From Candidatus Rhabdochlamydia sp. (GTDB taxonomy: Bacteria; Chlamydiota; Chlamydiia; Chlamydiales; Rhabdochlamydiaceae), in the NCBI GenBank assembly GCA_030043815.1, contig JASHWX010000054.1, positions 1-7,111 on the forward strand: 7,111 nucleotides of DNA. The letters run 5' to 3'. Numbering within the stretch: position 1 is the stretch's first letter; each line of letters opens with the position of its first letter. The notes beneath the pieces are model-generated. The model had not been told where the DNA came from. It saw only the letters and a program-made list of their open reading frames with translations, and did no database searches. Shown piece by piece: positions 1 to 5,711 of the stretch. Both the position numbers and the translations under genes were made by a program.

Positions 1-344
1 CGAGGAAGTGGAAGAAGATCATGAAAACGCATCCCTGGCAATCGCCCCCAACAAAGGTGATCCGAGAGCCAGGGGGTTTTTGTCTTTACTGCCAGCGCTT
101 TTAATTTTTTAAGGTATTCCCAGTCTAGGGGAGCTGCACTTCCAATGGCCAGAGTTACTCCATGCATCACGACAGGATAACGCTCTAGAATTCTTTCCAA
201 ATTCCTAACCGGCATCCCGCCAGCCATGAAATTTTCACTGATAATTTCGAACCAATCAATAGACGGCCATGTCTCAAAAATCTCCTGGAAATGGACGGGC
301 CTAAGCCCAATCCCTATTCCCAAATTAGGGACATTTTTTAACAT
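1..344 (-). CDS. bufB: BufB/DUF692 family TIM-barrel metalloenzyme, 5' part only (runs off left edge)
   Basis: The reading frame opens at an ATG at 344 and stays open to the window edge, giving 114 complete codons plus two bases. The start shows the DUF692 (PF05114, MbnB/BufB-like) signature: a GIGLRP block at residues 10-15, WFEIISENF at 31-39, VVMHG at 58-62 with His61, an AIGS loop at 66-69, SDHLCWG at 94-100 with Asp95 and His96, and FHDLLPLP at 107-114. In this family the conserved His, Asp and Glu residues bind a multi-iron centre, and members with a peptide partner oxidatively modify Cys residues of a ribosomally made precursor. The gene lies 18 bases downstream of the Cys-rich peptide gene on the same strand, so that peptide is the likely substrate. 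A weak AAGG lies about 9 bases before the ATG, which suggests coupling to the gene ahead. Full members have about 280 residues, so more than half is outside the window. Family assignment is firm; the bufferin role is inferred from context. Confidence 0.88.
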   Translation of the reverse strand, partial: MLKNVPNLGIGIGLRPVHFQEIFETWPSIDWFEIISENFMAGGMPVRNLERILERYPVVMHGVTLAIGSAAPLDWEYLKKLKALAVKTKTPWLSDHLCWGRLPGMRFHDLLPLP

Positions 345-362
345 GACCGCCCTTGATCGTAA

Positions 363-581
363 TTACTTACTCGTGCTGCCTTTGCAACTGGATTGGGTAT
401 TGCATCCGCTTTTCCCTTTGCAGGTGCTCTTGTTTGTACAACTTTGCTGTTTTCCTTTACAACTTGTTTTGCCAGAGCAAGAAGAGCCTTGGCTGCTGCC
501 GTTTGAGTTAGAGCAACCGCAAGCCATTGTGCCAATTGCTAAACCTGTCAGCGCTAATTTTACTACATTACTTTTCTTCAT
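363..581 (-). CDS. bufA: small exported Cys-rich BufA-like precursor peptide (72 aa)
   Basis: The peptide has a basic N-terminus (MKKSNVVK), a hydrophobic stretch at residues 9-20 and cysteines at 21 and 23, followed by a Ser/Gly/Asn linker. A mature part then has Cys at 35, 41, 48, 54, 60 and 66, a nearly regular six-residue spacing. Most repeats read Cys-x-Gly/Asn-Lys; CKGK occurs twice and CKG closes the series. Export is likely. Cleavage is uncertain: the T-M-A/C-G-C region fits neither a clean lipobox nor a clean signal peptidase I site. Small exported peptides with CKGK-type repeats next to DUF692 genes match BufA-type precursors, whose cysteines are modified by BufB (and BufC) to bind copper or other metals in the periplasm. 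A strong GGAGGGAG Shine-Dalgarno lies five bases before the ATG. The gene starts 68 bases after the kinase stop with no evident terminator between, so read-through from the T3SS operon is possible. Gene and export are well supported; the metal role is family inference. Confidence 0.8.
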   Translation of the reverse strand: MKKSNVVKLALTGLAIGTMACGCSNSNGSSQGSSCSGKTSCKGKQQSCTNKSTCKGKSGCNTQSSCKGSTSK

Positions 582-586
582 AACTA

Positions 587-594
587 CTCCCTCC
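587..594 (-). promoter_or_regulatory. strong ribosome binding site of bufA
   Basis: GGAGGGAG on the minus strand, five bases before the bufA ATG. It is far stronger than the site before the downstream bufB, as expected if the precursor peptide is made in excess over its modifying enzyme. Confidence 0.7.
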
Positions 595-649
595 GAGTTA
601 AATGATCTTCACAATTTTTACATTATGAATTAGTTGTATTTTAGTATAT

Positions 650-2245
650 TTAAATAATGCGTTGGATGGAGATCAATGCCTTGGGATATCGCGTCAACGC
701 TATGCTGGCCTTTTTCAAAATCGCTTCAGACTGCCTTTGGGCAGACAGTAGAAGATTTTCAGAGACGGCGTCGCTGAGTATTTGATCAAAAGCAGTCCTT
801 TCTTCAAAGCTGCTTTCCTCGGGAAGGGTCAGAGAATGAAGGATGAGGATATCTCCTGTATTCCAATTGTCTGTGGTTGCGGAAAACTCTGTCGTACTTG
901 ATACGCCGAGAAGGTCATTGGCCGCAATCAGCTGGCGCGGGGTATTGTGGCCTTGGGGGATGTGGAGCAAGGCGTTCATCCCGCACGAAACGTAGGTCGC
1001 GGCGTCTTTTAAAGGATCGAGGAGGACGCAGCCGAGGGCGAACTTTTCTCCGAGTATATCATCGATGAGAAGCTGATTGAGCCTCTCCACGAATGGCGCC
1101 ACTTGAAATGGCGTCTTCTGCGCCGAAACGAACGCATGAAGGTGGCTGCGGATCATGCCGCGGAGCACGCCGATCGCAACAGCGGACCCGATATCAGAGG
1201 ATGAGCTGGCGGCGATGAGGACAAGAAAGGCATTGTTGGGAAAACGGAAAAAGTCGTAATAAAGGCCGAATTGATCTTTTCCCCGTCCTTTAGCGACTCC
1301 TAGTTCCATTTGGGGCCAAGAAGGGAGCGCGATCGGGGAAAGGTTCAAGCTGACGCGCTGAATCTTCTCATGCAATTCCTTGGCCTGGTCGCTATCGGGT
1401 CGTTCTCTTTCGAGGCCCCCTGAATTGAGGTAGGTGGAGATATCCTGGATGAATTCCGCGATGCTTTGGTATCTTTCCTTTACGGAAACGGCAAGGGCCT
1501 TGGTGGCAATTCTCTGCAGTCCTTTGGGAAGGCCCGATAAATTGATCATCCCGAAGCTCAATTTGCCCAAGATCAGTTCATAGAGGATCACCCCCAGAGA
1601 ATAGATGTCGGTCGCAAACGTCACGGACCGGAAATCTTCTTTTTGCTCAGGGCTCATGTAATTGGGGGTTCCCAAGATGCGGCCTTTCTCGATTTCTTTG
1701 AGGGATTCTTCGTGTAGCTGGGCGATCCCAAAGTCGATGACCTTGATTTCCCCTTCTTCCGTAATCAGGATATTTTCGGGCTTGAGATCGCGGTGGATGA
1801 CGCCATGGGAATGCAAATGCTGCAGCGCGTAGGCGACCTGGAGCACGATCTCTAATGCGCGCCGCATCGACAAAGAGTGCTGCATGATGAATTGCTTGAG
1901 CGAGACCCCATGGATGAGCTCCATGGCGATATAAAGGCCTTTTTCCCACTGCCCTTGGCCGAAGAGCTTCACAATATTGGGATGCTTGGTCAATGCGATG
2001 ACTTTCGCCTCTTTTAAAAATCGCTCCACCGTTTCAGGATGATTGACGTAGGAAGGAGAGAGCACCTTGACGACGAGAGGTTTTTTTGTATCCGGGTCGA
2101 TGCCAAGATAAAGGAAGCTCATGCCCCCTTTGCTAAATAAGCTTTCGATCTTATATGGCCCGATGTGGGAAGGCATGGGGATTTCGCTCTCGGCAGAAAC
2201 GAGCTCCGGCATCGTGTTTTGTTTATAAAACGAGCTTTTAGCCAT
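650..2245 (-). CDS. pkn5: Pkn5-like T3SS-associated Ser/Thr kinase fused to a degenerate SpoIIE/PP2C-like domain
   Basis: The 531-residue protein has two parts. A Hanks-type kinase spans about 30-275: Gly loop SKGGMSFLYLG (38-48, first Gly replaced by Ser), ATP-binding Lys60, helix-C Glu79, catalytic HRDLKPEN (151-158, Asp153), DFG (171-173), SPE (198-200), Asp213 and Arg258. All catalytic positions are present, so activity is expected. Residues about 312-475 follow the SpoIIE/PPM layout (YYDFF, IAASSSS, LN, CGMN, GDILIL), but the metal-binding acids are missing. No transmembrane helix or PASTA repeat is seen, so the protein is probably cytosolic or a secreted substrate. The start overlaps the sctQ stop by eight bases and has no Shine-Dalgarno, pointing to translational coupling. 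In Chlamydia, pkn5 (CT673) follows cdsQ (CT672) in the T3SS cluster, matching this order. The targets are unknown; regulation of the sorting platform or an effector role are both possible. Confidence 0.85.
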   Translation of the reverse strand: MAKSSFYKQNTMPELVSAESEIPMPSHIGPYKIESLFSKGGMSFLYLGIDPDTKKPLVVKVLSPSYVNHPETVERFLKEAKVIALTKHPNIVKLFGQGQWEKGLYIAMELIHGVSLKQFIMQHSLSMRRALEIVLQVAYALQHLHSHGVIHRDLKPENILITEEGEIKVIDFGIAQLHEESLKEIEKGRILGTPNYMSPEQKEDFRSVTFATDIYSLGVILYELILGKLSFGMINLSGLPKGLQRIATKALAVSVKERYQSIAEFIQDISTYLNSGGLERERPDSDQAKELHEKIQRVSLNLSPIALPSWPQMELGVAKGRGKDQFGLYYDFFRFPNNAFLVLIAASSSSDIGSAVAIGVLRGMIRSHLHAFVSAQKTPFQVAPFVERLNQLLIDDILGEKFALGCVLLDPLKDAATYVSCGMNALLHIPQGHNTPRQLIAANDLLGVSSTTEFSATTDNWNTGDILILHSLTLPEESSFEERTAFDQILSDAVSENLLLSAQRQSEAILKKASIALTRYPKALISIQRII

Positions 2246-2504
2246 GACGCTGAAGGATTTTAACTCCGATTAAGTCTCCGAGTTTCAACAATTCCCCTTT
2301 TGCGACTTTTTTCCCTTCGATGACAAGGTCGACGCCCTGTTCGGGCCGCACCGCAAATTCCAAGACGTTTCCAGGGGTGAGATCGATCAATTTTTCCAAA
2401 TTGATCGGCATTCTGTCGACTTCGACCTTGAAGGTCAAGGCCGTCGCATCTCTTGGGATTGCCTCAACGGGCTCTTTCTCCTCTTCTTCCTCTTCAAATG
2501 GCAT
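2238..2504 (-). CDS. possible internal-start product SctQ-C (second SpoA domain alone)
   Basis: In several T3SSs (YscQ, SsaQ, Spa33) an internal start in sctQ makes a short C-terminal form that assembles with the full-length protein. Here Met278, in frame at 2504, sits just before the acidic linker and the second SpoA domain and would give an 88-residue product, close in size to those forms. Upstream is a modest GAAGAG about nine bases from this ATG, not a canonical Shine-Dalgarno. Another in-frame Met at 309 lies too close to the domain to be a good start. The position fits the known pattern; initiation itself is not shown by the sequence. Confidence 0.3.
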   Translation of the reverse strand: MPFEEEEEEKEPVEAIPRDATALTFKVEVDRMPINLEKLIDLTPGNVLEFAVRPEQGVDLVIEGKKVAKGELLKLGDLIGVKILQRHG

Positions 2505-3335
2505 CGGGGGCTGCTCTTCATGATAAAAGGCATAATCGACGATCTTGATGCTGCCGTCTTTGATTTTGCCGCGTAGCAGAGCTGTTCCATCGAGGGAAAT
2601 GAACAAAGTGCCTTTGTGCGCCGCAGGATCATAAGAGCATCGGTCGAGGAGGATAAAATCGCCAACTGAGGCTTTTTCCCATTCGAGCGGGGCCATGGTG
2701 GAATGGCCGATTTCAAAGCGCAAAGTCACATCGATCTGTCTGGCCAGTTCGCTTGTAAGTTCTGGGGGAGGAAGGCGGCTGAAATGCTGCTTGAACGCCT
2801 CTTGAAACGAAGAGGGACAGACGACCCTTCCCCAGCATGTCTGTTTAGGGTTGCGGATTTCGACGTCGATGCAAAAAGCGGATTCTTGGGGCAGGTCCAA
2901 CGGCTTGCCGATTTGCAAAGAAAGGTCTTTGAAAGTTTGAATGCCGGCGATGGCGGACAAGACCTGTGTCGCGAGGAAATAATAAAATCCTTCGCGGAAT
3001 TTGGCAGAGGAAAATCCTTTGCCATTTGTGATAGAAAGAGCGAGCGATGTGATTTTCACCACATCTTCTTTTCCCATGAGCCAATAGACTTGCCCTCCAA
3101 TAGGGGGCATCTCGATCGCCACTGTGAAGAAGCCGGACCCCAAGCCTATAGCAGCTTCGCCAGCCGCTAATATTTGCGACCGGCGGGGCACGATTTCAAC
3201 AGGAAGAATAGAGGAAAGCTGCTCGGAAAGGGCTTCCCACGGAAAGGACGGAGGAAACCCCGACTCAGGAAACGCTTTGGCCGCAACCAATGCATTTTGA
3301 ATTTCTTTGAGCCAATGCTGAGGCGCTTCGTTCAT
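2238..3335 (-). CDS. sctQ: SctQ/CdsQ, T3SS cytoplasmic-ring (sorting platform) protein
   Basis: This 365-residue protein is the FliM/FliN-like component of the injectisome's cytoplasmic sorting platform, which works with SctK, SctL and SctN to load substrates. The C-terminal part, about 305-362, is a clear SpoA (surface presentation of antigens) domain: PINLEKLIDLTPGNVLEF, then VDLVIEGKKVAKGELLKLGD and a final IGVKIL strand. A more divergent first SpoA domain covers about 200-272 (VTLRFEIG, VGDFILLD, GKIKDGSIKIVDY). An acidic linker (six consecutive Glu after Phe280) separates them. Residues 1-195 are the variable N-terminal domain. The ATG overlaps the preceding stop as ATGA, with AAGGAG ten bases upstream. 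The position between a YscP-like gene and a Pkn5-like kinase matches chlamydial CT671-CT672-CT673. A possible internal start at Met278 is given separately. Confident call. Confidence 0.9.
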   Translation of the reverse strand: MNEAPQHWLKEIQNALVAAKAFPESGFPPSFPWEALSEQLSSILPVEIVPRRSQILAAGEAAIGLGSGFFTVAIEMPPIGGQVYWLMGKEDVVKITSLALSITNGKGFSSAKFREGFYYFLATQVLSAIAGIQTFKDLSLQIGKPLDLPQESAFCIDVEIRNPKQTCWGRVVCPSSFQEAFKQHFSRLPPPELTSELARQIDVTLRFEIGHSTMAPLEWEKASVGDFILLDRCSYDPAAHKGTLFISLDGTALLRGKIKDGSIKIVDYAFYHEEQPPMPFEEEEEEKEPVEAIPRDATALTFKVEVDRMPINLEKLIDLTPGNVLEFAVRPEQGVDLVIEGKKVAKGELLKLGDLIGVKILQRHG

Positions 3336-3952
3336 TGCTCGCGATCTCCTTTTTGCTCATCGTCTCTCTCTTTGCGGTGCAAAACGGGACGATCTTCGCT
3401 CGGCTGGAGCTGTGTCTCAAAGCGGTGAATGGAGAAATTAAAATTCCCCTCATGAAAGGCGGACAATAGCTCTTGCTTGTGCGCGTCGATCGTCGCAAGT
3501 GCATGGGTATGATGGGAGGCGATTTCCACATTAAAAGCCTTGGGGGCTGTGCTGAACTCGCGGATGGTGACCCGGGTTCCATTATCAAGGTAAATCGTCG
3601 TCTCCGTCTCCCCAGGAGAGCACATGACGATCATTGCAGAGGCCATTTTTTCGAATAAAACCTCGATTTCGGGCGGCAGGGCCTTGACTACAGCCGTTGA
3701 AAAAAGAGGCTCTACTCCTCTTAAAACAATGGGAGCCGTTGAACAAATGAGGCCGTCGAGATCTTTTTTCTCTTCAAAACGAAGGGGCGGAGCGATGAAC
3801 GAAGGGGGAGAAAGGGCCTCAGGATCATCATCCTCTTCTTTGTCGTGCATGAGTTCTCGGAACATATCCGCATCAGGAAGCTCGCTCATAGCTGGCAGTT
3901 CAGGGATATCGCTTGTGATTTTTTGCAGGAGTTCTTGAGGGATCATGCTCAT
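3332..3952 (-). CDS. short SctP-like protein, second copy of the CT671-type C-terminal domain
   Basis: The 206-residue protein has an acidic N-terminal half (EEDDDPEA at 39-46) and a C-terminal domain at about 92-190 that is visibly homologous to the end of the upstream 451-residue protein. Shared blocks are ETETTI/TETTI, GT-(Q/R)-x-x-I, STAP(K/R)AFN and GN(F/Y)NF followed by R-x-ET, then a basic tail with RP-(V/L)-(L/F)-x-RKE. The pattern of short beta strands followed by a terminal amphipathic helix resembles the substrate-switch (T3S4/FliK_C-like) domain of SctP proteins, though this is by-eye fold reasoning. It lacks the long Pro/Ala region, so it cannot be a length ruler of the same kind. 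It overlaps both neighbours as ATGA (4 bases each) and has AAGGAG ten bases before its ATG. A second Met at codon 3 is an alternative start. Its separate role is unknown; a cytosolic partner or competitor of the long form would fit. Confidence 0.75.
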   Translation of the reverse strand: MSMIPQELLQKITSDIPELPAMSELPDADMFRELMHDKEEDDDPEALSPPSFIAPPLRFEEKKDLDGLICSTAPIVLRGVEPLFSTAVVKALPPEIEVLFEKMASAMIVMCSPGETETTIYLDNGTRVTIREFSTAPKAFNVEIASHHTHALATIDAHKQELLSAFHEGNFNFSIHRFETQLQPSEDRPVLHRKERDDEQKGDREQ

Positions 3953-5304
3953 CTTTGGGTTTCTCCTTCTCCTTCTTTTTCTCCAGAAGGTTTTTCTTTA
4001 CGTTTAAACAGCGGGCGTTCGGTTAAATAACCCGTTTCAAGTCGGTTCACACGGAAATTATAGTTGCCGGCTTGAAAAGCTGCCATCAAATCATCTGCAT
4101 TGCCCTGCATTAATGCAACAGCTTGCGGGGTCCCGATGAGTTGAATGTTAAAAGCTCTAGGGGCGGTGCTGTACTCCTGGATTATAATTTGAGTGCCGAA
4201 AAAAACAGAAGAGGCAAATTGCGGGGCAGTTAAATTGATCGTCGTCTCTGTGATCCCGGACATCGTCATGACAGTCATGACCCCGACCATGCGATCGAAC
4301 AATTCCATCACTTGCGGAGTGAGGGTGGCGTAAGGAGGCAATGCCTCAGGAGAAGGGAGCGGCACCGCAGCCGGCAGCCCCTCCGCAGTGGCTGCGGCAG
4401 GTAGAGCCGCACCCAATTCCGCGGCTGCAGCAGCCCCCGCTGCCTTCTCTTCGACCTTTTTCTCCTCTTCGGCAGGAGCAGCGATAGCGGAAGGCGCTGC
4501 AGGAGGAACGTAACCCGCCACGGCCTCTTCTTCCGCAATTTCCTCGGGAGTTTTGGGAGGAGGAGGAGGTCGTTCTTTTCCTAGCTGCTCAAAAAACCCT
4601 TTTGTCTCCTCGGCTTTCTTAGGCGTCACGCCTTCTAATGCAGCCGCTGCCCCAATTTTTTCTTTCGGAGAGGGTTTTACGGCGGGAGCAGGAATTCCTG
4701 GCGCAGGTCCCGGTTTTCCTTGTCCTGGCGGCTGCTGCTCTGTTTCTGGCGGCCCTGCGGCAATGGGCGGCGCTTCTTCAGGCTGGACGGGAGGCGGAAC
4801 TTCTGGCATGGCCTGAGGAAGGGTGGGCATAGCACCAGCCGGAGGCTGCGGAGGGGGAGCAGGCTGCTGCTCTGCGAAAGATTCTTCCTCGAGCACCCCG
4901 GAATCATCAGACATTTCATCTGCTGAAGGCGCTCCAAAAATTGATGCCGCTGCAGCACCCGGAGGCGCCGGCGGCGTCGGCTGAGCGGACTCTAACGGGG
5001 AAATGCCGGGGCCCCCTTGTTGCATTTCAAGAGGGCTGATTTTCTTCTCGCTCTCTAAAGAAAAAGGAGTGACGAGCTCCGGGGGTGTCGTAGGGCCCAT
5101 CGCGGGCATTTCGATCTTCTCTTCCTCTTCCGCCTCTTCTTTGCGCTTCCGTTTTTTTTGCTCATCGGGGTCAACATGGCTCACTTCACTGACCCGGCGG
5201 CGCATGGCTTCTTTAAATTTTTCTGCATCGACAGCGGCGCGCTCTTTTCTGCTAGGACCTTCGGGCGCACCGGATGGAGGTGGGATCTTGCTGACTTCTG
5301 CCAT
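3949..5304 (-). CDS. sctP: CT671-like putative SctP/YscP (needle length / substrate switch), Pro/Ala-rich
   Basis: The 451-residue protein has three regions. Residues 1-65 are charged, with a KEAMRRRVSEVSHVDPDEQ segment followed by a basic then acidic cluster. Residues about 66-325 are low-complexity, rich in Pro, Ala, Glu and Gln (PPPPP at 246-250) and probably extended. Residues about 326-431 form a compact C-terminal domain with TETTINL, FGTQIIIQEYSTAPRAFNIQL and GNYNFRVNRLET, then a charged tail. A disordered secreted ruler plus a globular C-terminal switch domain is the architecture of SctP/YscP/FliK proteins. In C. trachomatis CT671, proposed as the YscP homologue, precedes cdsQ, as here. 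Translation starts at the ATG preceded by AGGAGG four bases upstream. It is the first gene of the cluster seen here, with a divergent hipBA operon at its back in place of cdsO. Identification as SctP rests on position and architecture. Confidence 0.75.
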   Translation of the reverse strand: MAEVSKIPPPSGAPEGPSRKERAAVDAEKFKEAMRRRVSEVSHVDPDEQKKRKRKEEAEEEEKIEMPAMGPTTPPELVTPFSLESEKKISPLEMQQGGPGISPLESAQPTPPAPPGAAAASIFGAPSADEMSDDSGVLEEESFAEQQPAPPPQPPAGAMPTLPQAMPEVPPPVQPEEAPPIAAGPPETEQQPPGQGKPGPAPGIPAPAVKPSPKEKIGAAAALEGVTPKKAEETKGFFEQLGKERPPPPPKTPEEIAEEEAVAGYVPPAAPSAIAAPAEEEKKVEEKAAGAAAAAELGAALPAAATAEGLPAAVPLPSPEALPPYATLTPQVMELFDRMVGVMTVMTMSGITETTINLTAPQFASSVFFGTQIIIQEYSTAPRAFNIQLIGTPQAVALMQGNADDLMAAFQAGNYNFRVNRLETGYLTERPLFKRKEKPSGEKEGEGETQR

Positions 5305-5308
5305 ATTC

Positions 5309-5314
5309 CCTCCT
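5309..5314 (-). promoter_or_regulatory. consensus ribosome binding site of the sctP-like gene
   Basis: AGGAGG on the minus strand with four bases before the ATG at 5304. It is the best ribosome site in the T3SS block and supports both the chosen start and this gene as the head of a transcript. Confidence 0.65.
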
Positions 5315-5352
5315 ATACTCCAGGCAGAGGCGGATGTCCACCGTTATTTACA

Positions 5353-5370
5353 AATATCTTAATAGATATT
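5353..5370. promoter_or_regulatory. 18-bp palindrome, probable HipB operator
   Basis: AATATCT and AGATATT are perfect inverted halves separated by TAAT. The site fills the interval between the -35 and -10 of the hipBA promoter, the classic place for an autorepressor. It contains TATC-N6-GATA, loosely like the TATCC-N8-GGATA operators of E. coli HipB. A further half-like AGATA occurs at 5405-5409 beside the hipB start. Binding by the local HipB is inferred. Confidence 0.55.
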
Positions 5371-5373
5371 ATA
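5368..5373 (-). promoter_or_regulatory. possible -10 element for the T3SS (sctP) operon, overlapping the hipBA -10
   Basis: The sequence around 5367-5376 (TATTATAATA) is itself palindromic, so a perfect TATAAT is also read on the minus strand. The region 16-18 bases further upstream is AT-rich but only weakly like a -35 (TTAATT, 18-bp spacer). It is about 64 bases before the sctP-like ATG. Plausible, not certain. Confidence 0.35.
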
Positions 5374-5411
5374 ATAGCTAATATAAGAGAAAATTAAAAT
5401 TAGCAGATACT

Positions 5412-5711
5412 ATGATAGCCACTATTACTCCTTATGAAATATTGATTCGCATTGCTAAACGAGCAAAGGAAAAAAGATTGTCTCTCAATTTAACACAGGA
5501 AACGCTTTCTGATCGGTCAGGGGTCAGTCTCGGAGTTCTTAAAAAATTTGAAAGGACAGGGAAAATTTCCTTTGAATCGCTCTTAAAGCTATCCCTTGTT
5601 TTAGACGCTCTAGAGGAATTCGCAGAGTTGTTTTCTCCAAAACCCATCGAATCCTATTCGTCGTTAAATCAAATTCTCAAGCGAAAATCAAGGCAAAGGG
5701 GAAGAAAATGA
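5412..5711 (+). CDS. hipB: HipB-like XRE-family antitoxin and autorepressor
   Basis: The 99-residue protein carries a Cro/C1-type helix-turn-helix at about 23-55: LSLNLTQETLSDRSGVSLGVLKKFE, where LTQETLSDRSG forms the first helices and SLGVLKKFER the recognition helix. It continues with the usual ISFESLLKLSLVLDALEEF block that packs the dimer. The C-terminal tail is basic (KRKSRQRGRK). HipB proteins bind DNA as dimers, repress their own operon and neutralise the HipA kinase. The gene overlaps hipA by four bases (ATGA), the standard antitoxin-first arrangement. The start at 5412 has no good Shine-Dalgarno; no other ATG, GTG or TTG in frame lies upstream before AT-rich promoter DNA, so this start is kept. 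The AT-rich composition contrasts with the T3SS genes and fits acquisition by transfer. Confidence 0.85.
   Translation: MIATITPYEILIRIAKRAKEKRLSLNLTQETLSDRSGVSLGVLKKFERTGKISFESLLKLSLVLDALEEFAELFSPKPIESYSSLNQILKRKSRQRGRK

Larger units (their letters stand above)
5347..5375 (+). promoter_or_regulatory. hipBA promoter (TTTACA - 17 bp - TATAAT)
   Basis: The -35 element TTTACA (5347-5352) differs from TTGACA at one position. After exactly 17 bases comes a perfect TATAAT (5370-5375). Transcription would begin near 5382, leaving a leader of about 30 bases before the hipB ATG at 5412. The spacer is occupied by an 18-bp palindrome. Confidence 0.65.

Noticed and set aside
338..535. Minus-strand 65-codon frame overlapping bufA
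   Set aside because: It is bufA read in another frame; the true frame has the signal sequence, the strong ribosome site and the regular Cys pattern.
226..633. Plus-strand open frame of 135 codons opposite bufA and bufB
   Set aside because: It lies antisense to two genes with clear family signatures, has no ribosome site and encodes low-complexity hydrophobic sequence typical of a shadow frame.
622..648. Promoter for bufA (TATACT at 643-648 or CATAAT at 622-627, minus strand)
   Set aside because: Both resemble -10 boxes in AT-rich DNA, but neither has a -35 at the right distance, so I do not annotate them.
582..649. Terminator between the kinase gene and bufA
   Set aside because: No GC-rich stem followed by a T-run is present in the 68-base gap on the minus strand.
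2703..3170. Plus-strand 155-codon frame opposite sctQ
   Set aside because: It is fully antisense to a well-supported SctQ gene and has no recognisable protein features.
4553..5362. Several plus-strand frames opposite the sctP-like gene
   Set aside because: They arise from the GC-biased Pro/Ala-rich region on the other strand and show no domain, ribosome site or plausible operon context.
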